Of a stretch of 64,000 nt of DNA, positions 31,320 through 42,161 are shown piece after piece. The notes beneath the pieces were generated by a model. The model ran no database searches and was not told the origin of the DNA. It saw nothing but the letters and a program-made list of their open reading frames with translations. Source of the DNA: Bathynomus jamesi. Its lineage: Eukaryota > Arthropoda > Malacostraca > Isopoda > Cirolanidae. Numbering within the stretch: position 1 is the first letter of the stretch; every line of letters starts with the position of its first letter. The DNA is taken from contig JAJOZX010003218.1 in assembly GCA_023014485.1 (NCBI GenBank), positions 412,001 to 476,000 of the forward strand, written 5' to 3'. The translations under genes were made by a program, and so were the position numbers.

Positions 31320-32032
31320 CCGTGCTTAATTTGTAAATGAAAAAGAAGTGGAACGCAGGTGAAGCCCTCACAGTTAGGGGGTCTGGGGGAGCGCTGTAAG
31401 CTCCCCCAGCGGGGTCCGGGGCGGCGCCCCGGAAACCAACGCATTTTAAGCGCTTTTTCTGCGAAAACTGCGCAACATGCAAATGAAAGTTCTTCGAATA
31501 CAGTATTATTTTAAAGAAAAAGTTAGACTGTGATTGCAACATCTAAGTGAAATTTTATTTAAATTATTTCATCTAAGTGAAACAAAATATTATATGTATT
31601 TGAAACAAAATAAAATTGCTTTACTTACATGCTATTGCTATATAGAGGAAGTTGATAGAATAATCACATTAATTTCCACACACACTCCAAACTTCTTTCT
31701 GCATGATCGACTAGTTTTCGCTTTCTACTCTCTGTATCAGTCGCTGAATGATGTCCTTGTGCTAACCATAAATCAACATACTTTGTTGGGTCAAATTTTG
31801 AGAGCGGTGGTCCCACTATTCTAATGAACATCAAAGCTGATATTGTAGGAATATTAAGAGAAGATCGACTAGGGGTGACGATATGATTCATGTATGGGCA
31901 TTTCGTTGGATTTTAAATTAAGAAATTACGTTGCTGACCTTTTTATTAAAATAAAAACCTTTTTTTAATTAGGTTTTAAAATAAAAGTACCGGAACGGCG
32001 TTCCGAAGCGTTCCGTCACAAATTAAGCACTG
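31320..32032. mobile_element. hAT-type non-autonomous element, 713 bp
   Basis: The ends are CCGTGCTTAATTTGT at the left and CACAAATTAAGCACTG at the right (inverted). The 8-bp repeat CTTCTACC lies at 31312-31319 and 32033-32040. Near the left end are GC-rich hairpins (GGGGGAGCGCTGTAAGCTCCCC; GGGGTCCGGGGCGGCGCCCC) that stand out in AT-rich DNA. No transposase found. Confidence 0.9.
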
Positions 32033-32575
32033 CTTCTACCTACAATAACTTTAGATTTAAAAAATAAAAAAGGTGGGACAACTCCTATAAGATGTTTAAT
32101 AGATTCTTGTTCCCAACAAACATTTGTAGATCAATCATTAGTTAATCAGTTAGGCTTACAAACTCATAAAAATGAACAAGAATTGTGTATAACATCATTT
32201 GTCAAAGAAAATGAACAGAAAGAAAAATATAGTATAGTCAATTTAGATCTGGATATACCCCACAGAGAATAAAACAACAAACTTAGAAGCAGTAGTCATT
32301 AAACAAGTTGGTCAACAAAAATTTAAAATACCAAATTTAAAACAAGTAATACAACAACTTAAAAAGCAATATAAAATTGCAGATAGAAATTTAAATGATG
32401 ATACAATAGATAATATTCAAATGTTAATTGGAGCTGATTATATTCACTTAATTCAGAAGGGCATAGTCAGAACAGGAGATGGGATAGCTCTAGATACTCA
32501 CTGGGGTGTAACTCCACTGGGACACATAGATAAATATAAAATAACAATGAAAAATAAAAATATATGACTACCAAA
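32033..32575 (+). pseudogene. BEL-2 protease region
   Basis: The frame resumes after the hAT element: 'IRCLIDSCSQQTFVDQSLVN' is the retropepsin site, where the usual D-[ST]-G is D-S-C here. Later 'MLIGADYIHLI' is the conserved strand near the protease C-terminus. Frame changes lie near 32262 and 32570. The enzyme normally cuts the Gag-Pol chain; the Gly-to-Cys change and the breaks argue against activity. Confidence 0.75.
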
Positions 32576-32639
32576 CTCACTCTATTATGACAAGGTCTTA
32601 CACAACTCAAATAATAACAAATACTGAAATATTAAATAA

Positions 32640-34063
32640 ATCATTAACAACTGAATAATTAGATGAAGGTGTACAACAGCTCTGGCTATTAGAGTCAGTG
32701 GGGGTGCAAGATGGTGATCATACAGACGAAAATCAATTAATGGTTGAAAATTTTGAAAATACCATCATGTATGAAAATGGCCATTATTCAATTGAACTAC
32801 CTTGGAAGATCAATAGTCCAAAATTAAATGATAATCTAAAGGTAGCTAAAGGTCATCTCTATAATTTGATGAAAAAATTTTAAAAATGACAATAAAATTA
32901 AAATGTATGATGATGTTTTCAAGGACCAGTTGGAAAAAGGCTTCATTGAGGAAGTTAAAGATCACCCCTTTAAAAAAGACAACTGCCATTATCTTACTCA
33001 CACAGGGAGTAAGATAAAAGATAAATTCCCACATTCCATGTGGGAATGGATGTACCCACAACAAAACTTAGACTTGTGTATAACTGTGGTCTTAAAGATG
33101 GCAATAAGATAGCTTGAATGACTGTCTCATAGAGGGGCCTAATCTTATTTCATACCTTGTAAAAATCCTTCTAAGATTTAGATTAGATGACTATGCAGTT
33201 CAAAGTGATATAAGCAAAGCTTTTTTGAGAATTCATCTGAAAAATGACTATGACAAAGATCAACTAAGATTCTTGTGGTTTAATGATCCATATGACTTAA
33301 ATAAAGGGTTTAAAACATTTAAATTTAAAGTGGTTTTGTTTGGGGCAAATGCAAGTCCTAGTTTACTGGCTTTAACCATCAAACATCATTTAAATTTGTA
33401 TGATGAAAATGATTTAACTGTTCAGTTCTTGAAAGATCACTTCTATGTAGACAACCTTGTAGGATCAACCAAAACAGAGTCAGAATTAAATGAAGTTTAA
33501 TAAAAGCAGATAAAATAATGAAAGAAGGTAATTTTGAATTAAGAGAGTGGATCACAAATAATGAGAGACTAAATCAAAGAATAAAATCAGAAGACAAAGG
33601 ATTGACAGAACCAACAAACAGGGTGAAAACATTAGGTATGATCTGGGATTTGAACTCAGATTCTAAAGTTCATGACTCACTCTGCACAAAAGGCTACACC
33701 TTAGATACAACAGTTAACACAAAAAGAAAGATCTTATCTGAAAGTTCAAAAATATTTGATCCTATGGGTTTACTCAGTCCTTCTACTATCAGATGCAGGG
33801 TTTTTTACAAGAATTTTGGAAACAGAAAGTAGACTGGGATGATCCTATAACCAATAAACAACAAGATAGCTGGAAAAGGTTAGCTAAAAATCTCAATAAA
33901 CCTCAAAACATAAATATATTCAGAGTTTGTGGACACAGAGATACACCTCAAACCTTGCATGTATTTGGCGATGCCAGTGAAAAGGTGTATGGCTGTTGCA
34001 CTTACCTTGTAGGTGAGGATGGCAGTCATTTGATCTATGCCAAGGGGAAAGTGACACCTTTAA
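32640..34063 (+). pseudogene. BEL-2 reverse transcriptase and start of RNase H
   Basis: The leader 'GHYSIELPWKIN' at 32790 is followed by the finger region with 'HYLTH' and a frame break. The palm is at 33114-33500: 'NDCLIEGPNLISYL', 'QSDISKAFLRIHL' (first catalytic Asp), 'VLFGANASPSLLA' and 'FYVDNLVGS'. The last Asp of the YxDD box is Asn, a variant that I believe occurs in some BEL elements. After one more break, 'KTLGMIWDLNSD', 'KIFDPMGLLSP' and the RNase H start 'LHVFGDASEKVYGCCTYL' follow. The piggyBac insertion at 34064 cuts it. Confidence 0.82.
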
Positions 34064-35114
34064 CCCTTTGAGTCCCCCTGGCCTCTCCTATGCCATTGCA
34101 GCGGCCCGGAAACAATGGGAAAATTCACTGTTTTTTCCAAATTTTTAAACCACTTCCTGACCTGTCTATGGATTTTAAATTAGTTATCCATAAATTTCAT
34201 GTTTTCTTTTACAATTTTGTTAAAATTAGCTATAACTTACTTATATTTATCAAGAATACAATACAATACAAACATGAGATTGGTGGACAAATGTGACATG
34301 CAGATAAATGCAATCGATAGTCTTCGACGCACAATAAAATGGTATAAGAAGTTATCTTTTCACTTCATAGATATTTCTGTCTTGAATGCACACCATCTAT
34401 ACGTCTTCAAGACAGCCAAGAAGATGACTGTGTGTGAATTTAGTCTCTCTATTATTCATGCTATACTGGAAAAGCATGGCAATCCTACAAACCTTACTCC
34501 CCATAGACCGATTGCAAACCCATCAGATAGGGTAAAGGCTGCAAATTATATATCTCAACACCATTTGACTGTCATTGAAAAGAAGGATCCAGGGCAAAGA
34601 TCCATGCAAAGACGCTGCTATGTCTGCTATAATTCGCAAAGGCGCCCTAAAAAATGACCAAAGTAACTACTTGGTGCAAGGAATGCCGTGTTCCACTCTG
34701 CCTAAATTGCTTTACTGAATACCACACTGAAATTTATTTTTTTGAAAAGGAACTCTATTGGTTATTTTTTTGTACTGAAAAGGAACACTTTTAGTTTATG
34801 TATGAAAAGGAGTAGTATTTTAGAAAACTAAAATCTTTTCTTCAAAAAGAAATGGATTTTTTTGGTGAGTACAAAACTTTGTATTGTGCATGCTTCAGAA
34901 CTAAAATGTATATTTATATTTATTTTTCATATTATCATTTCTTTGACAAACTTTGGAAACAAACTTATCTAAAGATAAATAACAATAAATAATAATAAAA
35001 AATAAAAAATCACTTTTATTTTAAGAAAATCTACTATGGCCTTCCAAGATGCCGTTGGGACTTGCTCGTACTCAGCCTGCATGGCCGCAAAAGAGGCCAA
35101 CGGGACTCAAAGGG
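34064..35114 (+). mobile_element. piggyBac-type element, internally deleted, 1051 bp
   Basis: CCCTTTGAGTCCC at the left and GGGACTCAAAGGG at the right are inverted ends. TTAA precedes (34060-34063) and TCAA, a one-base variant, follows (35115-35118). TTAA targets and CCC-type ends define piggyBac. Excision with one target restores the RNase H frame of BEL-2. Confidence 0.9.
34199..34657 (+). pseudogene. piggyBac transposase, C-terminal part
   Basis: From about 34285 the protein reads 'RLVDKCDMQINAIDSLRR', 'TIKWYKKLSFHFIDISVLNA', then a basic stretch and the start of a Cys-rich zinc finger ('RRCYVC'). This is the end of the DDD core plus the C-terminal Cys domain of piggyBac transposases. In 'VDKCDM' the usual VDKSDQ Asp of the catalytic DDD set is present. 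The N-terminal two thirds are deleted, and later cysteines continue in another frame to about 34715. Confidence 0.82.
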
Positions 35115-36631
35115 TCAAAACAAAAGAAAACTATTCCTCAGCTTGAACTACTTGCAGGTTATCTAGCTGTAAAAATAACAGGATTTCTCCATGAAGTCTA
35201 CCAAGATATAAATATCACAAATACATATATTTGGCTTGACAGTCAAATCTGCTTGGCATGGATCAACTCTGATGAGTTAAACTCAAAAAACATCTTTGTC
35301 CGTAACATATTAAGAGACATAAAAGAAGCTAGACAAAATTTGGACATAACCTTCAGATACATTCCAGCAAAACAAAATCCTGCAGACTTTCTTACAAGGG
35401 GATTATCCTGTAAATTACTAAAATCGAACAAAAATTGGTTTCATGGACCTGAATTGATTCAGGATGAAACAATGTGGCCAGCAGAACAAATCAATGTAAA
35501 GCTTAACATGATAACCACAAATAAAGTTGAGCTACTATTAGATTATAACAATTATTCTGACTTTGGCAAACTTGTAAGGGTAACATCTTACTGTCTCAGA
35601 TTCATTCACAACTGTTTAAAGAAAATAAATAAACAAAGAAATAATGATAATGAAATGTATACAAGTCTAGCTACCAAATATTGGATTAACCACATACAAC
35701 AAACAGAATATAAAAATGAAATAGATTTTCTAACAATTGGTAAACAAATGAACAAAGTACCCTCTATGGTAATAAACTTGAATCTCTACATTGACAAAGA
35801 TGGCTTATTAAGATGTAAGGGTAGATTAAACAAATCACAAATCACATATAACAGTAAACAACCCCTTCTTCTTCCTAGGTTCTATCACATTACAACCCTA
35901 ATTATTAGAGAAAAACACAATGAACTTTATCACATGGGTGTTCCACAAACATTAAATGCCATTAGAAAGTTGTATTGGATACCCAAAGGCAGAATGACTG
36001 TAAAGACAGTTTTGAATAACTGTCACCTGCAAAAGGATTCATTCCAGATCTTTCAGGAAGACCAATCCACCTGATTCGCCAACAGAGAGTCACCTTTAAT
36101 AGGCCTTTTGAAACAGTTGTCATAGGCTATACAGGAAGTTTGACTGTTGGTCTGGGAACAACAGAACAAAAAATGTACATCACACTTTACATATGTTCAT
36201 CTTCTAGAGCAGTCAGCTTAGACATAGTGAGTGATCTCTCTGCAGAATCATTTGTCTATAGCTTTAGAAGATTTTGTGCTAAGCATTATGTACCCAAAAT
36301 TGTTTGGACAGATAATGCAACATATTTCAAGGCTGGTGAAAACCAAATAAATGACATATTACAAAATTCACATACCATAACATATCTACAAAATAACACA
36401 ATAAAATGGAAATACATCCCTGTTGCATCACCATGGTATGGAGCAATTTGGGAAAGGAATATCCAAACAATAAAGAATTGCCTAAAAAAATCAGTAGGTA
36501 AAAAACAAATTGAATTCTTTGAACTTCTCACTCTCATTAGTGAAATTGAGAATGTTGTCAATAACAGACCTCTTACTTATGTAGGGGATAATATTAATGA
36601 TGTAGAGCCTCTCACCCCATCATTTGATTAA
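35115..36631 (+). pseudogene. BEL-2 RNase H remainder and integrase
   Basis: 'IPQLELLAGYLAVKI' and 'IWLDSQICLAWI' are RNase H; 'IPAKQNPADFLTRGLS' is the conserved end. A linker follows, then 'KDGLLRCKGRLN' and the zinc domain 'HNELYHMGVPQTLNAIRKLYW'. A frameshift near 36030 leads to the integrase core. 'VVIGYTGSL' stands where the family has 'GxDYxG', so the first catalytic Asp is Gly. 'KIVWTDNATYF' keeps the second Asp and 'WYGAIWERNIQTIK' the Glu. Integration would fail with the Gly. Confidence 0.82.
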
Positions 36632-36803
36632 AGGAGAAGTCATTAACCCTCTACCTGATTACAATATCTCCTTGGATGATCCACCTTAGAATGATAATAA
36701 TCATAATTTGCAAAATAGATTATCACAAATAATAAATATAAAAACAAAATTTAAAAAGCAATGGAGTGATGAATACCTTGTTGGGTTCAGAGAAAGGCAT
36801 AAA
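36632..36803 (+). other. BEL-2 integrase C-terminal linker, damaged
   Basis: Continues the integrase to the C-terminal domain with a frame change near 36630. The last 8 bases are the target repeat GGCATAAA (36796-36803). Confidence 0.6.
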
Positions 36804-37557
36804 CAGTGGTGGGCACCGTTAACCAAAAAGTTAACTTCGATGACGATAATCCGTTAACCCCAATTTTTAACTCCGATAACGATAATCCGTTAACGATAAC
36901 TCTTTATTTACTAACATTTTAAAAAAATCAAGGAAAAAAGCTTTAAAACCCATAGAAAATGTTTATTTATGCAAAATCCAACAATAAATAGGTATTTAAC
37001 TGTATTTTTATGAAGTTTTGCAACTTTTTTGCTTAATAACTTTTTTTTTATTTTTAATAAAAAATGTACTGATTACATGTTTTGAAACCCTTGTAACCAC
37101 TAACCATTAACTAAATTTTAATTTACCAGAGAATTATTATGGCGGGAACTGAAAGGTAAAATTAAATTTTAGGCACATTTATTAAAGACTATGACACAAT
37201 GTGCTGGTTGCCCTTCAGAAAGACCAACTTCTCAAAGTTAGGCACAACTTCTAGTCTTGACCTCTTGGTCCTCAGGATGTCCTTGCCGAGAGAGAAGAGC
37301 CGTTCCACTGCGGCAGAGGATGGAATTGGCAGACTGAAGTTATGGCGGTTTGAATTCATTCGCGGAGCGATGATCTTCCGTGAATGACTCCTCGCAGTTA
37401 ACGTGTTAACGGACTTTAACAGACTAAATATCGAGTTATCGGAAGTTAACTGGTCCGATAACGATAAATGGAAATTAACTTCCGTTAATAGTCCGTTAAA
37501 AAAGGTTAACTTCGTTAATTAACTGTTATCGGATTAACGCTTTAGTGCCCAACACTG
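36804..37557 (-). mobile_element. hAT element remnant, 754 bp
   Basis: The ends are CAGTGGTGGGCAC at the left and GTGCCCAACACTG at the right (inverted, one mismatch). GGCATAAA, 8 bp, is repeated on both sides (36796-36803, 37558-37565). Subterminal regions are rich in the word CGTTAAC/GATAACG. A transposase tail on the minus strand near 37330-37195 reads 'SLPIPSSAAVERLFSLGKDI' and 'NFEKLVFLKGN', the hAT dimerisation (hATC) domain. Confidence 0.92.
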
Positions 37558-37970
37558 GGCATAAATATATACAAAACAAAGACTGGGTTAATGAAATCAG
37601 GGTAGGAGATGTAGTTCTAATTAGACAAAATACACCAAGACAGTGTTGGCCATTAGGTAGGGTTTTAGAACTAAAAACTGGGGAAGATGAATTAACCAGG
37701 GTGATAAAACTTAAAACCGCTTGAGGTGAAACTATAAGAGATGTATCACTCTTATACCCCCTAGAAGTAGGACCAACTACTGTTAACAAAAATGATCATG
37801 AAGATGAATCTATAATAGATTCTGATGATAATCAAAATTTGACCCAAACTATACCAAACCTAACCTGTTCAATAAATGATGTAAGTAGTCCTACTACTAC
37901 AATAACCTATACCACAAATAGTAGACCACAACGTTCAACTGCCCTACAAGCTAGGCAGATGTTATAACAA
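37558..37970 (+). pseudogene. BEL-2 integrase C-terminal domain (DUF5641 type)
   Basis: 'DWVNEIRVGDVVLIRQNTPR' and 'QCWPLGRVLELKTGEDELTR' followed by 'IRDVSLLYPLE' form the typical BEL/Pao integrase C-terminus. One in-frame TGA interrupts at about 37722. A low-complexity tail follows. It ends before 37975, close to a purine-rich stretch (AAAAGATAAGGGCTGGAG) that may be the polypurine tract. Confidence 0.78.
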
Positions 37971-38215
37971 AAGATAAGGGCTGGAGTATTGTAATATTTC
38001 CTATGAAAAATAAATTAAAATGCAACACCCTTTCATTTTGGAAAGAGTGAGGACTTTATAAAATGCTACACTTTTTATATTAAAAAGTGAGGAAAAACGA
38101 AAATGGAATAACAAATAAAACGTAAATTATAGGTAATCTAAGATGGGATTACAAATATTAAAGAAAAAAAATTGGGTTTCACATGCAATTTTTCCTTTCT
38201 GGCCAGCCCCAATGT
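37971..38215 (+). other. Non-coding stretch between integrase and 3' LTR of BEL-2
   Basis: About 245 bp. TGTAATATTTCC at 37993 would suit an LTR start just after the purine tract, but it has no counterpart in the 5' LTR, whose edge is fixed by the target repeat. Confidence 0.4.
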
Positions 38216-38759
38216 GTAGAAAATTTGGAGAGTACTGAAATGGAAGACCCACCTAATCTTGGATAAGCCACATTGACATTCAAAAATAATAATAATAAAA
38301 GTAAATCAGAAAGAGAACTTGAACTCTTGCTGAGAAAAATTAAAAAGACACCAACGAAGAAACAAATATGGGATGAAAAGAAAAAAGATCCCATAGTTAG
38401 AAATGGCAACATGGTTTTGGGAAGAAGAAGAAAAGATTGCAATAAGCACAAAGAAAAAGGAGAACAAGAAGGAGGGGCTAGAGACAAAGAAGCCGGAATA
38501 AAAAAGTTCATTATTGGTGTAAAAAAATTAAATTTATATATCGTTTCAAGGTAAGAAGTTCATAAATTTCCTTTCGGTTATTAAATTTGGGTTAAATAAG
38601 CTGACATTTCAGCTGTAATTGTTTAACAATAAAGTACAGAAGTCCTGTTTATGGACACATAGCTAGGCTGGTTCATCTTTAGCCTAGGTCTTCCATCTTC
38701 AACGTAGCCTAGGTTGTGTTTAGGCTACTCTATTTGGATCAGGACCCATTTTTTCCATA
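38216..38759 (+). repeat. BEL-2 3' LTR
   Basis: Matches 25080-25619; begins GTAGAAAATTTGG and ends TTTTTTCCATA. TTTGT follows. Differences are scattered substitutions plus short indels. Confidence 0.88.
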
Positions 38760-38764
38760 TTTGT

Positions 38765-39334
38765 AAATCTATATACCCACGCTGTCACTATTAACAACCT
38801 TTTCAGACTGCTAATATCCTCAAGCCTCAACATGGGGTCCTGCTGCATAACTTGACAACTGTTCACAGTGCATTTTCTCATTTTACTCACCCATTCTTCT
38901 TGAGCCTGGCATTCTCCTACAAGAGGCTGATTAGAAGGCCAGTTTTCACTTCCAAGTTTTAGCCACTCTGGCCCATTCCACCACAAACATGACTGTGCAA
39001 GATCTTTCACCGAAATTCCTCGTGTTGGTAAATCAGCTGGGTTTTGGGTGCCTGGACAATGCTTCCATTGCTTGGGATCTGTGTGCGCTTGAATTTCCTC
39101 CACCCTATTGGCAACAAATGGTTTCCATTTCCTTGCCTGGCTTCTTAACCAGTGCCAAAATATAGTGGAGTCTGTCCAATAATAGCTTGGAATTTCATAG
39201 AGGGCAAAGGACTTTTGCACTGTAACTGCAAGCCTACTAGCAATAACTGCATCCATCAATTCCAACCTTGGAATAGAAGGCCTTTTCAAAGGTGCTAGTC
39301 TGCTCTTTGCAGCAACCAACCTGCAACTTACTTC
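38765..39334 (-). pseudogene. BEL-1 RNase H
   Basis: Reading leftwards from the Merlin insertion: 'LVAAKSRLAPLKRPSIPRLE', 'YYWTDSTIFWHWLRS' and 'HCPGTQNPADLPTRGISV', the RNase H and its conserved end. A linker runs to 38765, where BEL-2 inserted. The frame is open over nearly 200 codons. This part continues in the integrase block at 25079-24441. Confidence 0.85.
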
Positions 39335-39667
39335 GATAAATATTTACTATTACACCGGTCTCAGGTAGAAAGTTTTAAAAGCTGGTTTTCAATGTTTTTC
39401 AGTGTGCTGAATTAAAAAATGATATTCATTTCCGTCGCAAATGATTTGTTAAAGAGTTACTGAAGCTTAAAGCTTTTAAAACCTTCTATCCTTTTTTACT
39501 TGGGGGACCCTCAGTGGGAACCGGGAGTTTTTGGGTGGGGAGAATCACAAAAACGAGTGGTTCCTGAAGACTTTGAAAGTCAGATTAATACAAAACACAT
39601 CAAAAGCCATAGGAAAAACATAAATTTCACCTTCAAAATTGGCCGAACCGAAAACAACCTAGGCAAA

Positions 39668-39682
39668 CCTAACCTAACCTAA
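39668..39682. repeat. CCTAA x3 (telomere-type pentamer)
   Basis: Three perfect CCTAA units inside the Merlin-like element. TTAGG is the usual telomere unit of insects and crustaceans, but such a short array can be chance. Confidence 0.6.
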
Positions 39683-39908
39683 AAAGCACAGCACCATCTT
39701 TTCTTAGTCTTGGGAACCGCCACACTTTCTGTTCCTCACGAAGAGTACAATCCGAGTCACAACGAGGACATTTCACCACTTGAGGAAGAACACCGTGTGC
39801 CTGAAGAAAAGCTGTAGCTTTTTCTGAATTTCTATAAAATTTGGCGATACAGCGAAAATAATCAAGGGAGCACAGACCACAGGAAGCCATGTCCACAAAC
39901 TGATTCAA
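39669..39908 (-). pseudogene. ISXO2/Merlin-like transposase, N-terminal fragment
   Basis: 79 codons starting MNQFVDMASCGLCSLDYFRC. The blocks 'AHGVLPQVVKCPRCDSDC' and 'TLREEQKVWRF' form a zinc ribbon with CPxC. Similar 'HGVLP..CP' starts open arthropod Merlin-type transposases, and a second copy lies at 44180-44400. The catalytic DDE core is absent. After it, on the minus strand, comes a short TTAGG array (39668-39682). Confidence 0.65.
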
Positions 39909-40092
39909 ATTAAAATCAGTGGAAGCGCCATTTTTTTACCCTTTTCCCGTTAGAGAGTTTAAGCTTCAATAACTTTAACAAATCATTTGCGATGGAAATG
40001 AGTATCATTTTTTAATTCAGAACATTGAAAAACATTGAAAACCAGCTTTTAAAACTTTCTACCGGAGACCGGTGTAATAGTAAAGAAATACC

Positions 40093-41261
40093 CTTACTTC
40101 CTCTTTGAATGTGCCTCTTATATAAATACAAGTTGCATAGGCTTCCTCACTTGCATCACAAAAGATGTGCAGCTCCAAATTGTCTGGACTATTGTTCAAC
40201 TCCCCAAAGTACCATCTTGAGATTTCAATGTCTCCAAGATGTGCCAATTCTTTGAACCAATATTTCCACCTTACCACCATATGATCAGGTAACTCTTGGT
40301 CCCAACCAAGTCCAATTTCCCAGAGGCTCTGAAACCAAATTTTTGACTTTATCACAAATGGAGCCAGGAATCCAAGAGGATCAAAGACCTTCGAAGCCAA
40401 ACTAAAAGCTGTACGTTTTGTCAACCTTGTCTCATTCTCAGCCATCTCTACTAAAGATTTCCCATTAAAGGTAAACGAATCCTCTCCTTGCTGCCAAACA
40501 ATGCCTAGCACTTTTGCGTCTATTGCCCACAACTCCTTAATACCAAAATCATCAATACTTTCTGCTGCATCAGGTACTACACAGGACTGACTCATAAACT
40601 CTTGTGATTGAGAATGATTGGTCTGCCATTTTCTAAGCTCCATGCCAGCCTCCCTCATTATAGCTCTAGCCTCCATGAATATCTGTTTAGCCATTTCTGT
40701 ATTATCCACGGAACACAGCAAATCATCAACATAAAAATTTTTTCTTATGTGTTCAATAGTGTTAGGATAGATTTCAGAATATTTCTTAAAATGGTACTGC
40801 ATAGAAGCTGCCAACAGAAATGGACTAGAGCTGAGGCCAAACAACACTGACTTCATTCTATATGCTTGAACCTTAGGTTCATTTTCCAACAAGTCTTTCG
40901 TATCCACCCACAAATACCTTACTGCATCTCTGTCCTCTGGTTTTAACTTTATCCTAAAAAATGCTTGCTTCATATCTGCAGTCAATGCCACTCTACCAAA
41001 CCTGAATCTCAGTAACAAGGGAAATAAATCTGCATTTAAATTTGGCCCAGCATCCAAACACTCATTCAAGGACACACCACCTTTGTCCTTGGCTGAGCCA
41101 TCAAAAACTACCCTCAGTTTGGTGGTAGTTTTGTCGCGCCATACTACTGTATGGTGTGGCAGATAATGTGTCTCCTGGCTCACCAGCTCACCTTGCACCC
41201 TTTCAGCATAGCCCTCCCTTACATAGCTTAGGATAGCCTCATTGTATTCAAGTAACAACAA
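40093..41261 (-). pseudogene. BEL-1 reverse transcriptase
   Basis: A long open frame of nearly 390 codons with all RT blocks: 'HYLPHHTVVW', 'TKLRVVFDGSAKDKGG', 'VALTADMKQAFFRIKL' (first Asp), 'VLFGLSSSPFLLAASM' and 'FYVDDLLCSV' (intact YVDD). Then come the connection and the RNase H start 'LHIFCDASEEAYATCIYI'. The reading frame runs on into the Merlin element at 40092. The protein start at 41261 is reached from the protease frame by a shift in an A-run near 41268-41276. This is the best-preserved pol segment of either BEL element. Confidence 0.88.
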
Positions 41262-41262
41262 C

Positions 41263-42161
41263 TCATTTATTTTTTCTTAGCCTGTACAATGAAGTCTCCA
41301 ACCTCCTATTAGCTAGCTGAAGGTTTGAACTGCGTTTGCAAGAATCCTTCCAAGGGAGGCTAACTTCATAGCAACCATCTCTAAACCCAATCCCTTTTTC
41401 AAATTGCTCTGAAACATCACTGTTCACTGTACTTGCCTGCTTCTCCTGTTTGTCCTTTATGCCAATGGATTCAAGTTCCCAAAAGGCTTTCAAATGCCTT
41501 TCCAAACCATGGCTGTTCTCCTCAATCTTAACAAAAAGAGCTTTAACCTCCATTTCATTGCAATAGCTATCATGTAGCATCCAGCCTAGATTACTTTCAA
41601 TAGCTACCGGACCTCGAGATGTGCGGACAATATTACCAGTGATGAAGTCCCAATAATAGTCATCTCCAATCAAAAGACTAATATCTTCTGTTCCTTCAAA
41701 CTTATTATTGCCCAAATTAATTCCTTTGACTTGCAATTCTTGGACACATGCCATAGCTAAACAAATAGTGACTGGAGCACAAAGTTCCTCAATCTCTACG
41801 GCTTGGACCTTGATAGTGGGACCTTGTGGTAACAACCCTTAACCAGAACTTCTACCTTCTTAACTTTGGTTCGGTTTTGAACGGAACCCCAAAATCCAGA
41901 AATTCTTAAATTTTCCCTTTTAAGTTCTTTAAACTTAAATTTTCTGGAAATTCTGGTCTTATTAAAGCTACACTGGCTACCACTATCAAACAACACTCTT
42001 ATAGTAGCTTCTCCATCATTCCCAATTAATAATGCTGCAGCTGTTTGCAATAATCCCCCTTTACTTTTACTCCCTTTCATAGCAGTGGCATGTGCCACTG
42101 ATGTTTCTACTTCTGGGGTAGGCCTACTAGGAGTGTTTTCACACAATAATGGCTGATGCAC
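41263..42161 (-). pseudogene. BEL-1 protease and pre-RT linker
   Basis: Reading leftwards: 'ATIRVLFDSGSQCSFNKT' is the retropepsin active site with intact DSG. A frameshift near 41820 follows, then 'ISLLIGDDYYWDFITG' and 'PVAIESNLGWMLHD', the conserved protease-RT junction, and 'GCYEVSLPWKD'. The frame ends at 41263, just before the RT frame. Confidence 0.82.

Larger units (their letters stand above)
25080..38759 (+). mobile_element. BEL/Pao retrotransposon BEL-2 (inner), with both LTRs
   Basis: 5' LTR 25080-25619 and 3' LTR 38216-38759 are close copies. TTTGT, 5 bp, flanks the element (25075-25079 and 38760-38764), and removing the element plus one repeat restores the BEL-1 frame. Plus-strand genes in order are gag, protease, RT, RNase H, integrase and the integrase C-terminal domain. 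Without its four insertions (27344-31263, 31320-32032, 34064-35114, 36804-37557) the element is about 7.2 kb. Confidence 0.9.
39335..40092 (-). mobile_element. Merlin-like DNA transposon remnant, 758 bp
   Basis: Inverted ends of about 135 bp: GATAAATATTTACTATTACACC from the left, and GGTATTTCTTTACTATTACACC read from the right. CTTACTTC, 8 bp, is duplicated (39327-39334 and 40093-40100), and removing the insert and one repeat restores the BEL-1 frame. It contains a zinc-ribbon fragment of an ISXO2/Merlin-like transposase. Merlin elements make 8-9 bp duplications and start with GG. Confidence 0.75.

Noticed and set aside
37993..38215. TGTAATATTTCC as the true start of the BEL-2 3' LTR
   Set aside because: The 5' LTR has no such sequence, and the TTTGT target repeat fixes its edge at 25080.
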